Assembly (NCBI GenBank): GCA_026162565.1
Contig: JAOEIQ010000001.1
Coordinates: forward strand, 62,001-126,000
Reading direction: 5' to 3'
Source: Flavobacteriaceae bacterium NBU2973
Lineage (GTDB): Bacteria; Bacteroidota; Bacteroidia; Flavobacteriales; Flavobacteriaceae
DNA length: 64,000 nucleotides
Part shown: positions 16,076-25,675 of the stretch, one piece after another
How the letters are laid out: each line of letters starts with the position of its first letter
Numbering within the stretch: the stretch's first letter is position 1
The notes under the pieces: generated by a model
Databases searched by the model: none
Seen by the model: only the letters and a program-made list of their open reading frames with translations
Told to the model about the DNA's origin: nothing
Made by a program: the position numbers and the translations under genes

Positions 16076-19000
16076 TAATCTTCAACAAATAAATAGTTTA
16101 AATTTTTACTATTAAATGAAGCATTAAAAGATTTAATTTCATTAGTCAATAAATTATTAAATGCAGAAAGTTGCGTATTAATTTTTTGTGTTAGTTCATC
16201 TTTAACTGCAATATCTTGTTCTGTTGGTGGAAAATCTCCCATACTCACTAGAGAGTTTAGATGACCCAATTTATTAGTTAATCTAATTGGAAAATTTAAA
16301 GGATCCTGACCACTTCTATTTTTAGTTTGATATAAAGCTTCTTCAATTTCTGTGAACTGCTTTGTTAAATCTTTAGCTTTTTCAATTAAATCTTTTACCG
16401 ATTCATTGTCTTTATATTGCGTTTGAAATGCAGAAAGTTGTTCGTTAATATTTCGAATTTTCTTTATGGATTTGTGAGCTTCATCCATAGTTTTATTAAC
16501 ATCTTTAATAAAATTAAACTGCTTAACCATATCTGCTTGTGTGCTTTCAGCACGAGGATCTGCAACAATATTAAACGGTTGTGAATACTCTTGTCCATTA
16601 ACATTAAGCGATACTTTATAAGAACCTGGAATAGCTCTTGGTCCATTTAAACTAGCCCACCACAGTATCATACCTTTTAAACGCTCTGCTCCTTCATAAG
16701 TCATATTCCAAACAAATTGATTCGCTCCTTTTTTTACAGTTAACTTATTTTCCTTTTTGTTTTTAGTACTGTAACTCTGTATAGTATCTCCTTTAGTATC
16801 AAAATAAGTTAGTGTTACTTTATCATCATCTTTATAATCCTTTAAGTTGAAATAGGTTATTACACCATTTGGGTGATTTGTTCCAGAAGTTTTACTTCCC
16901 TTTGAACTCCCACCACGCATTCTGTAAGTATCTTTTGGTTTGAATAACACATTATCATTTTGATTAACATCATATAATTGATGAATCAGTGTTAAATCGT
17001 CTATTATCCACACACTTCTCCCTTGAGTGGCAACAATTAAATTATCGTCTTTTATTGTTGCATCTGTAATAGGAACAATCGGTAAATTTAATTGAAACGG
17101 TTTCCAGTTTTTACCATCATTAAATGATATATACATACCTGTTTCAGTTCCAGCATATAACAATCCTTTACGCTTTGGGTCTTCACGCAGTACTCTTGTA
17201 AAATGTTCAGAATTAATTCCGCTAGTGATTTTTGTCCAGGACTTTCCGTAATCTGTAGTCTTGTATAAATACGGTGCGAAATCGCCTGTTTTATATTTTG
17301 TTCCGGCTACATAGCAAGTCCCTTCATCAAATGCACTTGGTTCAATACTATTAATCATCATCCATTCTGGCATTCCTTTAGGAGTGACATTTTCCCAAGT
17401 TTGACCACCATTTTTTGTGACATGTATTAAACCATCATCGCTACCAACCCATAGTAATCCCTCTTTTAAAGGAGATTCTTGAGCAGCAAAAATTGTACAA
17501 TAATACTCAACTGATGTATTATCTTGAGTAATTGGTCCACCAGATGATTTTAACTTTTCTGGATCATTTCGAGTAAGATCATCACTGATTATTTTCCAAG
17601 ATTGGCCTTCATTTTCTGTTACATGAACATGCTGCGAAAATGTATAAAGCTTGTTTGGATTGTGCTTAGAAAATATAATCGGGAAGTTCCACTGAAAACG
17701 GTATTTCATACCTTCTGCTCCATGTCCCATTGGATTATCTGGCCATACGTTTATGGCACGAACCGTTCCTGTTTTATGATTTACTCTAGTAAGAAAACCA
17801 TCATAACTTCCTCCATACACAATATCATTATCTTTTGGATCAACAGCTATATGAGCAGACTCGCCTCCTGCTGTAGATTCCCAATCATCTTCATCTATAG
17901 ACCATCCATCCGTACGATGTGGAATCCTAATTGTAGAATTATCTTGTTGCGCTACGTAGATTCTGTATGGAAAATGATTATCAGTTGTTACTCTGTAAAA
18001 TTGTGAAGTTGGTTGATTATGATAGGTACTCCATGTTTCACCTCCATCGTAGGTTACTTGAGCTCCACCATCATCTCCAATAATCATACGATTAGGATCT
18101 TCAGGTGCAATCCATAAATCATGATGATCTCCATGAGGAGCATTGTACGTACTAAACGTTTTTCCACCATCTGTACTTTTATGATAACGTACATTCAATA
18201 CATACACAACATCCACATCTTTAGTATCTGCATATACTCTAGTATAATACCATGCACGTTGACGTAATTTACGTTCGCTATTTACCTGTTCCCATGTTTC
18301 ACCTCCATCATTACTTTGGTATAATCCTCCTTTATCTTTATTTTCAACTATTGCCCAAACTCGTTGATTATTTACTGGCGAAACTGTTACACCTATAATG
18401 CCTAAAGTATCCGTTGGGAAACCTTTATTTGTAGATATTTCTTTCCATGTTTCTCCACTATCAGTACTTTTCCACAAAGCAGATCCTTCACCTCCAGAAC
18501 TTAAACTGTAAGGTGTTCTTTGAACTTTCCATGTAGATGCATACATTATCCTAGGATTTGTAGGGTCTATAATCAAATCTACAACTCCCGATTGGTCATT
18601 GGCAAATAAGGTTTTTCTCCAGGTTTTTCCGCCATCTGTACTTTTATAAACACCTCTATCTTGAGTAGGCTTATATATATTTCCTAAAACTCCAGCGAAA
18701 ACAATATCTGAATTTGTTGGGTGAACTGCTATTCTTGGAACATGTCTTGAATTTTTTAACCCAGCCGATTTCCATGTTTTTCCAGCATCAACACTTTTCC
18801 AGATACCATAACCTGAAGATACATTTCCTCTTACTGTTTTTTCTCCACCTCCAACATATAGGACATTTGGATCGCTATTAGAAACAGAAATAGCTCCTAT
18901 ACTACCTCCAAAAAAGCCATCAGAAATATTTTCCCATACTCGTCCTCCATTTGTAGTTTTCCAGATTCCACCACCTGTAGATCCAAAATAAAACAGATTA

Positions 19001-19167
19001 GGTTGATTTGGCACACCTGTTACAGCACAACTTCTTCCTCCTCTAAAAGGGCCTAATAGTCTATACTCTAAAGCATCATATTGAGACTCGTCAAAAGTTT
19101 GAGCTTGGGTTTGTAGGTTTGTAAATAAAGAAAGGGAAATTACTGCAATAAGGGTTAAAAATCGCAT
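16075..19167 (-). CDS. Exported BNR/sortilin-type beta-propeller protein
   Basis: 1030 residues with a signal peptide (MRFLTLIAVISLSLFTNLQTQAQ). Many Asp-box/BNR motifs (S-x-D-x-G-x-T-W variants such as TTNGGRVWENIS, SVDAGKTWKSAG, STDSGETWKEIS, SNDGGETWEQVN, TKNGGQTWENVT) fill about residues 60-700, giving two VPS10/sortilin-like propellers. The C-terminal third (about 740-1030) has a beta domain and a helical, coiled-coil-prone tail. Often labelled glycosyl hydrolase, but no sialidase catalytic set is evident, so an enzymatic role is not shown. No T9SS sorting tail is seen. Confidence 0.85.
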   Translation of the reverse strand: MRFLTLIAVISLSLFTNLQTQAQTFDESQYDALEYRLLGPFRGGRSCAVTGVPNQPNLFYFGSTGGGIWKTTNGGRVWENISDGFFGGSIGAISVSNSDPNVLYVGGGEKTVRGNVSSGYGIWKSVDAGKTWKSAGLKNSRHVPRIAVHPTNSDIVFAGVLGNIYKPTQDRGVYKSTDGGKTWRKTLFANDQSGVVDLIIDPTNPRIMYASTWKVQRTPYSLSSGGEGSALWKSTDSGETWKEISTNKGFPTDTLGIIGVTVSPVNNQRVWAIVENKDKGGLYQSNDGGETWEQVNSERKLRQRAWYYTRVYADTKDVDVVYVLNVRYHKSTDGGKTFSTYNAPHGDHHDLWIAPEDPNRMIIGDDGGAQVTYDGGETWSTYHNQPTSQFYRVTTDNHFPYRIYVAQQDNSTIRIPHRTDGWSIDEDDWESTAGGESAHIAVDPKDNDIVYGGSYDGFLTRVNHKTGTVRAINVWPDNPMGHGAEGMKYRFQWNFPIIFSKHNPNKLYTFSQHVHVTENEGQSWKIISDDLTRNDPEKLKSSGGPITQDNTSVEYYCTIFAAQESPLKEGLLWVGSDDGLIHVTKNGGQTWENVTPKGMPEWMMINSIEPSAFDEGTCYVAGTKYKTGDFAPYLYKTTDYGKSWTKITSGINSEHFTRVLREDPKRKGLLYAGTETGMYISFNDGKNWKPFQLNLPIVPITDATIKDDNLIVATQGRSVWIIDDLTLIHQLYDVNQNDNVLFKPKDTYRMRGGSSKGSKTSGTNHPNGVITYFNLKDYKDDDKVTLTYFDTKGDTIQSYSTKNKKENKLTVKKGANQFVWNMTYEGAERLKGMILWWASLNGPRAIPGSYKVSLNVNGQEYSQPFNIVADPRAESTQADMVKQFNFIKDVNKTMDEAHKSIKKIRNINEQLSAFQTQYKDNESVKDLIEKAKDLTKQFTEIEEALYQTKNRSGQDPLNFPIRLTNKLGHLNSLVSMGDFPPTEQDIAVKDELTQKINTQLSAFNNLLTNEIKSFNASFNSKNLNYLFVED

Positions 19168-19211
19168 ATCAAAAATATTTGGTTAGAAAATCTAAAATTA
19201 ATGAATTAAAT

Positions 19212-20567
19212 CTACTCTACTTCTTTTGTTTGCAATTTTAACTTTACTTCTCTTCTTAAAAAGTAATAAGTCACAATTGTAGACAATACATCTGCAATTG
19301 GGAAGGCAATCCAAATACCTAACTCGCCAAAGAATTCTGGTAAAATAAACATTAAAGGAATAAAGAAAATAGCCTGTCTCGTTAATGTTAATAATAATGC
19401 TGGTAATGCTTTACCAACTGCTTGAAAATAGGCAGCACTTATTAATTGTATAGCTAAAATTGGTACAGCAGCAAAGGCTATTCTCATATAGTTTGGGGTA
19501 ACGTTTATAACAGCTATATCAGAGGTAAACCATTTAGTAATTACTTCGGGAAAGAACATGAGTCCTATAAAAATTATGGTTCCTAAAACAGTTGCCGATT
19601 TTATGGCAGTATAGATAACTTCTTTAACACGATCAAATTGTTTAGCTCCATAATTATAGCCTGCAATTGGTATAAATCCTTGGGTGATACCAAAAACAGG
19701 AAACAATACAAACATCATCATTCTTCCAACTATAGCATAAGCAGTTACAGACGTTTCACCTCCAAATCCATATAGTGCGTTATTAACTAACAAAAATGTG
19801 ACACTTACAACGGCTTGTCTAGCTAGTGTTACAAACCCTAAAGATCCTATTTCAGAGACTATCTCCTTATCGAGTTTAAAATGTGATAAATTGATTTTTA
19901 GTTCAGAGTTTTTTGATAAAAAATACCAAAGAATAAATATAAATGATACGATATAAGAACCTGTTGTTGCCCAAGCAGCTCCTGCCATTCCATAACCTAA
20001 AAGATTAATAAAAATATAATCGAATACTAAGTTGCCAATTGAAGGAATTAACATAGCATACATGGCAAACTTCGGTTTTCCTTCTGCTCTAATAACATTA
20101 TTCCCCATCATGACGAAACCAAGAACAGGAACTCCGTACAAAATAATTTCGTAGTATATTTTTGCAGGATCGAATATGTTGCCTTTTCCTCCAAATGCAG
20201 GAATCAATGTATCAACAAAATACAATCCAAAAACAGCAAAAGATATAGTAAATAATAGAGTAAGTGTTAACTGATTACCAAAAGTCTTTAACGCCTTTTC
20301 TTTATTTTTGGCTCCAAGTGCTCTTGAAATAATTGACGATCCTCCAACACCAATTGCCATTCCTAAAGCAGCAATAAAAAAGGAAACTGGAAGCACCACA
20401 TTAATAGCTGCAATTGCTAACGAGCCTATCCAATTCCCAACAAAAATCGTATCAATTAGTATATTAAGTGACATCACTAATATCCCAATTGAAGCTGGAA
20501 CAGCTTGCTTAATCAGTAATTTTGAAATAGGTTGCGTTCCTAAATCTTGAGAAGACTCTTTTATCAT
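19212..20567 (-). CDS. MATE family efflux transporter
   Basis: 451 residues from ATG 20567, which overlaps the hemH stop (TAATG); an ORF extension to 20597 would place ten unneeded residues inside hemH. Twelve hydrophobic helices in two halves; marks include ILIDTIFVGNWIGSLAIAAIN in helix 1-2, GVGGSSIISRALGAKNKEKA, and FGITQGFIPIAGYNYGAKQFDRV in the second half. These are typical of NorM/DinF-like multidrug/Na+ or H+ antiporters. It may be cotranscribed with hemH, but the cargo cannot be read from the sequence. Confidence 0.92.
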   Translation of the reverse strand: MIKESSQDLGTQPISKLLIKQAVPASIGILVMSLNILIDTIFVGNWIGSLAIAAINVVLPVSFFIAALGMAIGVGGSSIISRALGAKNKEKALKTFGNQLTLTLLFTISFAVFGLYFVDTLIPAFGGKGNIFDPAKIYYEIILYGVPVLGFVMMGNNVIRAEGKPKFAMYAMLIPSIGNLVFDYIFINLLGYGMAGAAWATTGSYIVSFIFILWYFLSKNSELKINLSHFKLDKEIVSEIGSLGFVTLARQAVVSVTFLLVNNALYGFGGETSVTAYAIVGRMMMFVLFPVFGITQGFIPIAGYNYGAKQFDRVKEVIYTAIKSATVLGTIIFIGLMFFPEVITKWFTSDIAVINVTPNYMRIAFAAVPILAIQLISAAYFQAVGKALPALLLTLTRQAIFFIPLMFILPEFFGELGIWIAFPIADVLSTIVTYYFLRREVKLKLQTKEVE

Positions 20568-21610
20568 TAGGCAACAACAGCTTCTTTTGCTACCCAATCA
20601 TTTATCCAATTAGATAATAAATCTACAAACTCTTTATCATCATTCAAACATGGAATCGTGGTAAATTCTTTACCGCCCACTTCATGAAAAATTTCTTCAC
20701 CTTCCATCGCAATTTCTTCTAGAGTTTCTAGACAATCACTAACAAAAGCTGGTGTTACAATTGCCATATTTTTTACACCTTCTAATCCAAGACGTTCAAT
20801 TGTTCTATCTGTATATGGCTGTAACCATGGGTCGAAACCTAATCTCGATTGAAAAGACGATGAAAAACTCCCTTCTTTTAAGTTTAACTTTTCTGCAACT
20901 AATCTTGTTACCTCAACACACTGATGTCTGTAACAAAACTCGTGAGCAGGAGATGGTTTTTTACAACACTCGCCACATCCTTTTGGACTGGGATTACAAT
21001 GCGATTTAGTTACATCACTTTTTCTGATGTGTCGTTCTGGAACTCCATGATAGGAGAACAATACATGTTCATATTTCTTATCCTTTAAATGTTTAGAAAT
21101 ACTATTCGATAACACTTCAATGTAATCTGGTTTATTATAGAATGCAGGAACAGATTCTATTCTCATATCAGGAAAATGTTCTTGTCTAATTTCTTCAGCT
21201 AAAACAGTAATTGTTTCTGTGGTTGCCATGGCAAATTGAGGGTATAAAGGAAATAACAATACGTCATTTACTTCTTTATCAGCTAATTCTTGTAGTCCCT
21301 TTTTAATGGTCAAACTTCCATAACGCATAGCTAATCCTACAGGAACGTCAACTTGCTTTTGAACAGCTGATTGAAGCCTCTCTGAAATAACAATTAAAGG
21401 AGACCCTTCTTCCCACCAAATCTTTTTATAAGCTTTAGCGGAGGCTTTTGGTCTGGTATTTAAAATGATACCTTTAACCAGTAAGTTTCTTGCCCAAAGC
21501 GGAACGTCTATAACGCGCTCATCCATTAAAAATTCACCTAAATACTTTTTTACATCTTTTGGCTCTGGACTATCTGGAGAACCAAGATTCACTAATAATA
21601 TTCCTTTCAT
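20567..21610 (-). CDS. hemH: Ferrochelatase
   Basis: 347 residues from ATG 21610 (MKGILLVNLGSPDSPEP); an in-frame TTG at 21616 is less likely. Inserts Fe2+ into protoporphyrin IX. Marks: EGSPL, ALRYG-like GLAMRYG, LFPLYPQFAMATTET, the catalytic histidine in LFSYHGVPERHI, and FQSRLGFDPWLQPYTD with TPAFVSDCLETLEEI. A cysteine-rich stretch CNPSPKGCGECCKKPSP is seen near the middle. It starts 7 bp after the AraC-family gene and overlaps the MATE gene, so the three form one transcript, divergent from the hemA operon. Confidence 0.96.
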   Translation of the reverse strand: MKGILLVNLGSPDSPEPKDVKKYLGEFLMDERVIDVPLWARNLLVKGIILNTRPKASAKAYKKIWWEEGSPLIVISERLQSAVQKQVDVPVGLAMRYGSLTIKKGLQELADKEVNDVLLFPLYPQFAMATTETITVLAEEIRQEHFPDMRIESVPAFYNKPDYIEVLSNSISKHLKDKKYEHVLFSYHGVPERHIRKSDVTKSHCNPSPKGCGECCKKPSPAHEFCYRHQCVEVTRLVAEKLNLKEGSFSSSFQSRLGFDPWLQPYTDRTIERLGLEGVKNMAIVTPAFVSDCLETLEEIAMEGEEIFHEVGGKEFTTIPCLNDDKEFVDLLSNWINDWVAKEAVVA

Positions 21611-21617
21611 ATACAAT

Positions 21618-22517
21618 TTATGATGTTAATGACATCAAATATTTTTTTGGTGTTGTACCATATTTCTTTTTAAACGCTGCAATAAAATGGCTCGATGTGC
21701 TATAACCAACCTTAAGACCAACTTCGTTTACATTATGCTCACCAGCTTCTAATAATTTTCTAGAAAATTCCATTTTGTAGTCAAATAAAAAACTAAAAAC
21801 AGAATCGCCATAAATCTGCTTAAAACCTTCTTTTAATTTTTTTAAACTTAAATCTACTTCGTCAGCTAATTCTTGTAAACTAGGAGGCTCTGCCATTCTT
21901 GTAATAACAATATCCTTAGCTTTTTTAATTTTAGTAACATTTGTTTCATCAACTAAAAAAGGACATTGTTCAATATTAGCATCTTCGCTTCGGTTAAAGT
22001 ATAAACTCAATAACTCATATGCCTTACCTTTGTAATAGATATTTTTGATTGATTGATTGAGATTGTAATTGATGAGTTGATTTAATACTATTGCCATCGA
22101 TGGCGTAATACTACCATCTTTATAATATTTTTTATCCTTATTATCATCACTTAAAAACGTAATATAATCTGCTTCTTGAGAAAATAATCCGTGAAACTTT
22201 TTAATGGAAATTAAAATAGAAACTAACCAAGAGTTAGGATTTACATCTAAATGAATTGGTAAATCTCGTTGCGGATTGTAGAGAAGCAATGATGTTTCTT
22301 CTTGAATATTTAAAGTGTAATTCCCATTATTAAACATAAAAGTACTGGAGCCTTTTACACAAAAATGAAACTGTATAAAACTACTATCTATCTCACGTTC
22401 AAGAGTTTTAATCACAGGATTTTCATTTTGATACGTTAGCACAAAAAACCCATCATCAATTTTAGTTTCATTAAAAGTACCTTTAGCGACACTTTTTAAA
22501 CTAGTATTACCTTCCAT
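21618..22517 (-). CDS. AraC-family transcriptional regulator
   Basis: 299 residues. The N-terminal part (1-190) is a cupin-like sensor with IQFHFCVKGSSTFMFNNGNYTLN. The C-terminal two helix-turn-helix units cover about 205-299: PSLQELADEVDLSLKKLKEGFKQIYG and VNEVGLKVGYSTSSHFIAAFKKKYGTTPKKYL, the AraC/XylS signature. It is the first gene of the hemH transcript and divergent from hemA, so control of haem genes or of iron supply is a reasonable guess. No operator was identified in the 195-bp gap. Confidence 0.9.
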   Translation of the reverse strand: MEGNTSLKSVAKGTFNETKIDDGFFVLTYQNENPVIKTLEREIDSSFIQFHFCVKGSSTFMFNNGNYTLNIQEETSLLLYNPQRDLPIHLDVNPNSWLVSILISIKKFHGLFSQEADYITFLSDDNKDKKYYKDGSITPSMAIVLNQLINYNLNQSIKNIYYKGKAYELLSLYFNRSEDANIEQCPFLVDETNVTKIKKAKDIVITRMAEPPSLQELADEVDLSLKKLKEGFKQIYGDSVFSFLFDYKMEFSRKLLEAGEHNVNEVGLKVGYSTSSHFIAAFKKKYGTTPKKYLMSLTS

Positions 22518-22577
22518 AAAATAGTCTTTATTTAGAATTGTTCTAAACTACAACGTTTAAAAGCATTGATTTTACTG

Positions 22578-22585
22578 CAAAAATA
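22578..22585 (-). promoter_or_regulatory. -7 element upstream of the AraC-family gene
   Basis: TATTTTTG on the minus strand fits TAnnTTTG. It would start transcription near 22571, about 54 nt before the ATG. No convincing TTG at -33 was found. Confidence 0.4.
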
Positions 22586-22679
22586 TGACATTTATCATAT
22601 ATTATTAAAAAATGAATTGAAAAAACCGAAAACGATACTAAAAGTTCTTTGAGCGTTATTTTTTAAGCCGTAACCATTT

Positions 22680-22687
22680 TATTTTTG
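22680..22687 (+). promoter_or_regulatory. -7 element of the hemA operon
   Basis: TATTTTTG fits TAnnTTTG. Transcription would start near 22693, about 20 nt before hemA. A -33 TTG at usual spacing is missing, which would fit a regulated promoter. Confidence 0.45.
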
Positions 22688-22712
22688 TTTCCGTTATATC
22701 CAAGTCAGGTAA

Positions 22713-23975
22713 ATGGAGCAATATAATATTTCTAGAGGCAACTCATTTTATGCAATAGGATTAAGCTATAAAAAAGCTGATGCTAAAATTCGCGGTCATT
22801 TTAGTTTAGATACCGATGCAAAAACAGCTTTATTAAATCAAGCGAAAAATGAAGGCATAGAAAGTTTAGTTGTTACTTCAACTTGTAATAGAACTGAAAT
22901 ATTCGGTTTTGCTCAACACCCTTTTCAACTTATAAAATTGTTATGTGATAATACTAACGGTACTGTTGAAGAATTTCAAAAGGTAGCTTACGTTTATAAA
23001 AATAAAGAAGCTATTTCTCATATGTTTCGTGTTGGTTCTGGTTTAGATAGTCAGATTCTTGGTGATTTCGAAATTATAGGCCAGTTAAAGCATGCAGCTA
23101 TTACTTCTAAAAAACTTGGATTATTAAACACATTTATTGAACGATTAGTAAATGCCGTAATTCAAGCGAGTAAACGAATTAAAACAGAAACCGAAATATC
23201 TTCTGGTGCAACTTCCGTATCCTTTGCATCTGTTCAATATATTTTAAAAGAAGTAGAACATGTTTCTAACAAAAACATTTTACTATTTGGAACAGGAAAA
23301 ATAGGTAGAAATACCTGTGAGAATTTAGTGAAGCATACTAAAAATCCTAATATTACACTTATTAATAGAACCAAAGGTAAAGCTGAAGCCATTGCTGGTA
23401 AATTTAATTTAATCGTTAAAGATTATGCTAATTTGCAAGAAGAGATTAATGCTTCAGATATTTTAATTGTTGCCACAGGAGCGCAATCACCAACGGTTGA
23501 TAAACATATTATCCAGAGTAATAAACCGCTTTTAATTTTAGATTTATCAATTCCTAAAAACGTTCATGAGAATGTTACAGATATAAAAAATGTAACGCTT
23601 GTTCATTTAGACTATTTATCTCAAATAACAGATGAAACTTTAGAAAAACGCAAGCAACATATTCCGTTAGCCGAATCAATTATCGAGGATGTTAAAGGCG
23701 AATTTAATTTATGGCTAGAAACCAGAAAGTTTGCTCCAACGATAAAGGCTTTAAAACATAAACTAAACGATTTTAAAGTTGCTGAACTAGATTCGCAACG
23801 TAAAAAATTATCTGATTTTAATGAGGAGCAAGCTGAATTAATCAGTAATAATATTATTCAAAAAATAACCAATCACTTTGCACATCATCTTAAAGGTGAT
23901 GATGTTTCAACCAACGAGAGTTTAGAACTCATAAAAAAAGTGTTTCAATTAGAAGAAACAACAAAGCATGTCTAA
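22713..23975 (+). CDS. hemA: Glutamyl-tRNA reductase
   Basis: 420 residues. Reduces glutamyl-tRNA to glutamate-1-semialdehyde with NADPH. Marks: the catalytic cysteine in TSTCNRTEIF (C58), GSGLDSQILGDFEI (family motif normally LGE, here LGD), the Rossmann segment LLFGTGKIGRNTCENL with INRTKGKAE, DLSIPKNV, and the C-terminal dimerisation helices (about 320-420). First gene of the haem operon, overlapping hemCD by 8 bp. The next enzyme, glutamate-1-semialdehyde aminomutase (hemL), is not in this window. Confidence 0.96.
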   Translation: MEQYNISRGNSFYAIGLSYKKADAKIRGHFSLDTDAKTALLNQAKNEGIESLVVTSTCNRTEIFGFAQHPFQLIKLLCDNTNGTVEEFQKVAYVYKNKEAISHMFRVGSGLDSQILGDFEIIGQLKHAAITSKKLGLLNTFIERLVNAVIQASKRIKTETEISSGATSVSFASVQYILKEVEHVSNKNILLFGTGKIGRNTCENLVKHTKNPNITLINRTKGKAEAIAGKFNLIVKDYANLQEEINASDILIVATGAQSPTVDKHIIQSNKPLLILDLSIPKNVHENVTDIKNVTLVHLDYLSQITDETLEKRKQHIPLAESIIEDVKGEFNLWLETRKFAPTIKALKHKLNDFKVAELDSQRKKLSDFNEEQAELISNNIIQKITNHFAHHLKGDDVSTNESLELIKKVFQLEETTKHV

Positions 23976-25542
23976 AGTTATTAGAATAGGAACTCGCGAT
24001 AGTGAGTTAGCCTTGTATCAAGCCAATATTGTAAAACAACAACTCGAACATTTAGGTCATAAAACTACTTTAGTTCCTGTAAAATCTACTGGTGATGTTG
24101 TTTTAAACAAGCCTTTGTACGAATTAGGTATTACTGGTATTTTTACTAGAACATTAGATATCGCAATGCTCAATGATGATATTGATATAGCAGTACACTC
24201 ATTAAAAGATGTTCCTACTGTTTTACCAAAAGGCATTGTTCAAGCAGCAGTACTAAAACGAGGTAATATAAAAGATACATTAGTTTATAATAACAACGAA
24301 GAGTTTTTATCGCAGAAGCATGCAGTTATCGCAACAAGCAGCTTACGAAGACGAGCTCAATGGTTGAATAGATATCCAACACATTCTACAACTGATATTA
24401 GAGGGAATGTAAATACAAGGCTTCAAAAATTAGAGGACAGTGATTGGAATGGAGCTATTTTTGCTGCAGCAGGATTAGGAAGACTAAATATTAAACCTGA
24501 TAATTCAGTAAATCTAAACTGGATGGTTCCTGCTCCAGGACAAGGTGCTATAATGATTACAGCTTTAGAAGAAGATGAAGAAACCAGAGCAATATGTGCC
24601 GAAATAAATCATGAAGAAACAGAAATTTGTACTACTGTAGAACGTCAGTTTTTAAATAAATTAGAAGGTGGTTGTACTGCTCCAATTGGAGCGATAGCTT
24701 TTGTTAGAGACGAAGAAGTTTTATTTCATGGTATTCTATTAAGTACAGATGGCTCCAAAAAAATTGAAGTAAAACGGAACGAAAAATTAGGTGATCATCA
24801 TGATCTTGCCCAATGGTGTGCAGATTATATTATAGAGCGTGGTGGAAAACGTTTAATGGACAGTGTAAAGCGGGCTGAACAAAAAACAAATATCTATTCT
24901 ACTAAAAGTTTAACAGAAGACCAGAGACTTTTATTTAACGAGAAAGTGCTATCAAAAAGTAGTGATTTCATTAAAATTAGTCTTAATAGGATTCACCCTA
25001 ACGTTTTAAAAAATGAGATTAAAAACGTTATTATCACTAGTAAAAATGCTGTAGAATCTTTAATAACTAACTATTCAGCTAGTGAGTTACAATTCAAAAA
25101 TATTTACTGTGTTGGAAGACGTACAAAACGTTTGGTTGAAAATAAGATTGGTAAAGTAACCCATTCTGAAAAGAACGCAAAAAAATTGGCTGAATATTTA
25201 GTAGACTATATTGAAGGAACAGAAGTCACTTACTTCTGTAGTGATCTACGTTTGGATGATTTGCCAACAATTCTCTCTGAAAATAATATTATTGTAAATG
25301 AAGTTGAAGCGTATCAAACAAAATTTGATGGCGAAAAAATTTCTGAATCTGTTGAAGGGATTATGTTCTACAGTCCATCTACGGTTCAAAGTTTTATAAA
25401 GAGTAATAAAGCAAATGGCATTGCTTTTTGTATTGGTGAAACTACTGCCAAAGAAGCTAGAAATCATTTTAAGGATGTTAGAGTCGCTAAAGTGCCAACA
25501 GTAGAAAGTGTAATAGAATTAGTAAACGAACATTATATATAA
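23968..25542 (+). CDS. hemC-hemD: Fused hydroxymethylbilane synthase / uroporphyrinogen-III synthase
   Basis: 524 residues. The HemC part (about 1-305) has IGTRDSELALYQA, VHSLKDVP, ATSSLRRRAQW, DIRGNVNTRL and the dipyrromethane-cofactor cysteine in LEGGCTAPIG (C236). The HemD part (about 330-524) has VIITSKNAVESL, YCVGRRTKRLVE, MFYSPSTVQSF and FCIGETTAKEA. It makes uroporphyrinogen III from four porphobilinogens in one polypeptide. I treat this as a true fusion rather than a missed stop, because both halves are of normal length and in one frame. Confidence 0.95.
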   Translation: MSKVIRIGTRDSELALYQANIVKQQLEHLGHKTTLVPVKSTGDVVLNKPLYELGITGIFTRTLDIAMLNDDIDIAVHSLKDVPTVLPKGIVQAAVLKRGNIKDTLVYNNNEEFLSQKHAVIATSSLRRRAQWLNRYPTHSTTDIRGNVNTRLQKLEDSDWNGAIFAAAGLGRLNIKPDNSVNLNWMVPAPGQGAIMITALEEDEETRAICAEINHEETEICTTVERQFLNKLEGGCTAPIGAIAFVRDEEVLFHGILLSTDGSKKIEVKRNEKLGDHHDLAQWCADYIIERGGKRLMDSVKRAEQKTNIYSTKSLTEDQRLLFNEKVLSKSSDFIKISLNRIHPNVLKNEIKNVIITSKNAVESLITNYSASELQFKNIYCVGRRTKRLVENKIGKVTHSEKNAKKLAEYLVDYIEGTEVTYFCSDLRLDDLPTILSENNIIVNEVEAYQTKFDGEKISESVEGIMFYSPSTVQSFIKSNKANGIAFCIGETTAKEARNHFKDVRVAKVPTVESVIELVNEHYI

Positions 25543-25543
25543 T

Positions 25544-25642
25544 CGTCATTACGAGTATCCAGACGTTTTAGTCTGGAGACATGGTAATCTTTCAATTTAA
25601 CAGATTGCCACATCACTCTAAAAAAGAGTGATTCGCAATGAC
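25544..25642. repeat. Complex palindromic interspersed element
   Basis: The ends CGTCATTACGAG and TTCGCAATGAC are near inverted copies. Inside are three further stems: CCAGAC/GTCTGG, TGGTAATCT/AGATTGCCA and CACTCT/GAGTG. It sits between hemCD and hemE. This is an intergenic repeat of a type common in Bacteroidetes, not a gene, although an antisense frame is open across it. A half copy lies at 13152-13189. Confidence 0.8.
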
Positions 25643-25675
25643 TCAAAAAACCTGTATTTTCAGGAATAATAAAAT

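Noticed and set aside
17602-18006. 134-codon plus-strand frame inside the BNR protein gene
   Set aside because: Antisense of repeated Asp-box coding; no signals of its own.
20567-20597. N-terminal extension of the MATE transporter
   Set aside because: The extension (MGSKRSCCCL) lies inside hemH and precedes a perfect TAATG junction with a normal MATE N-terminus.
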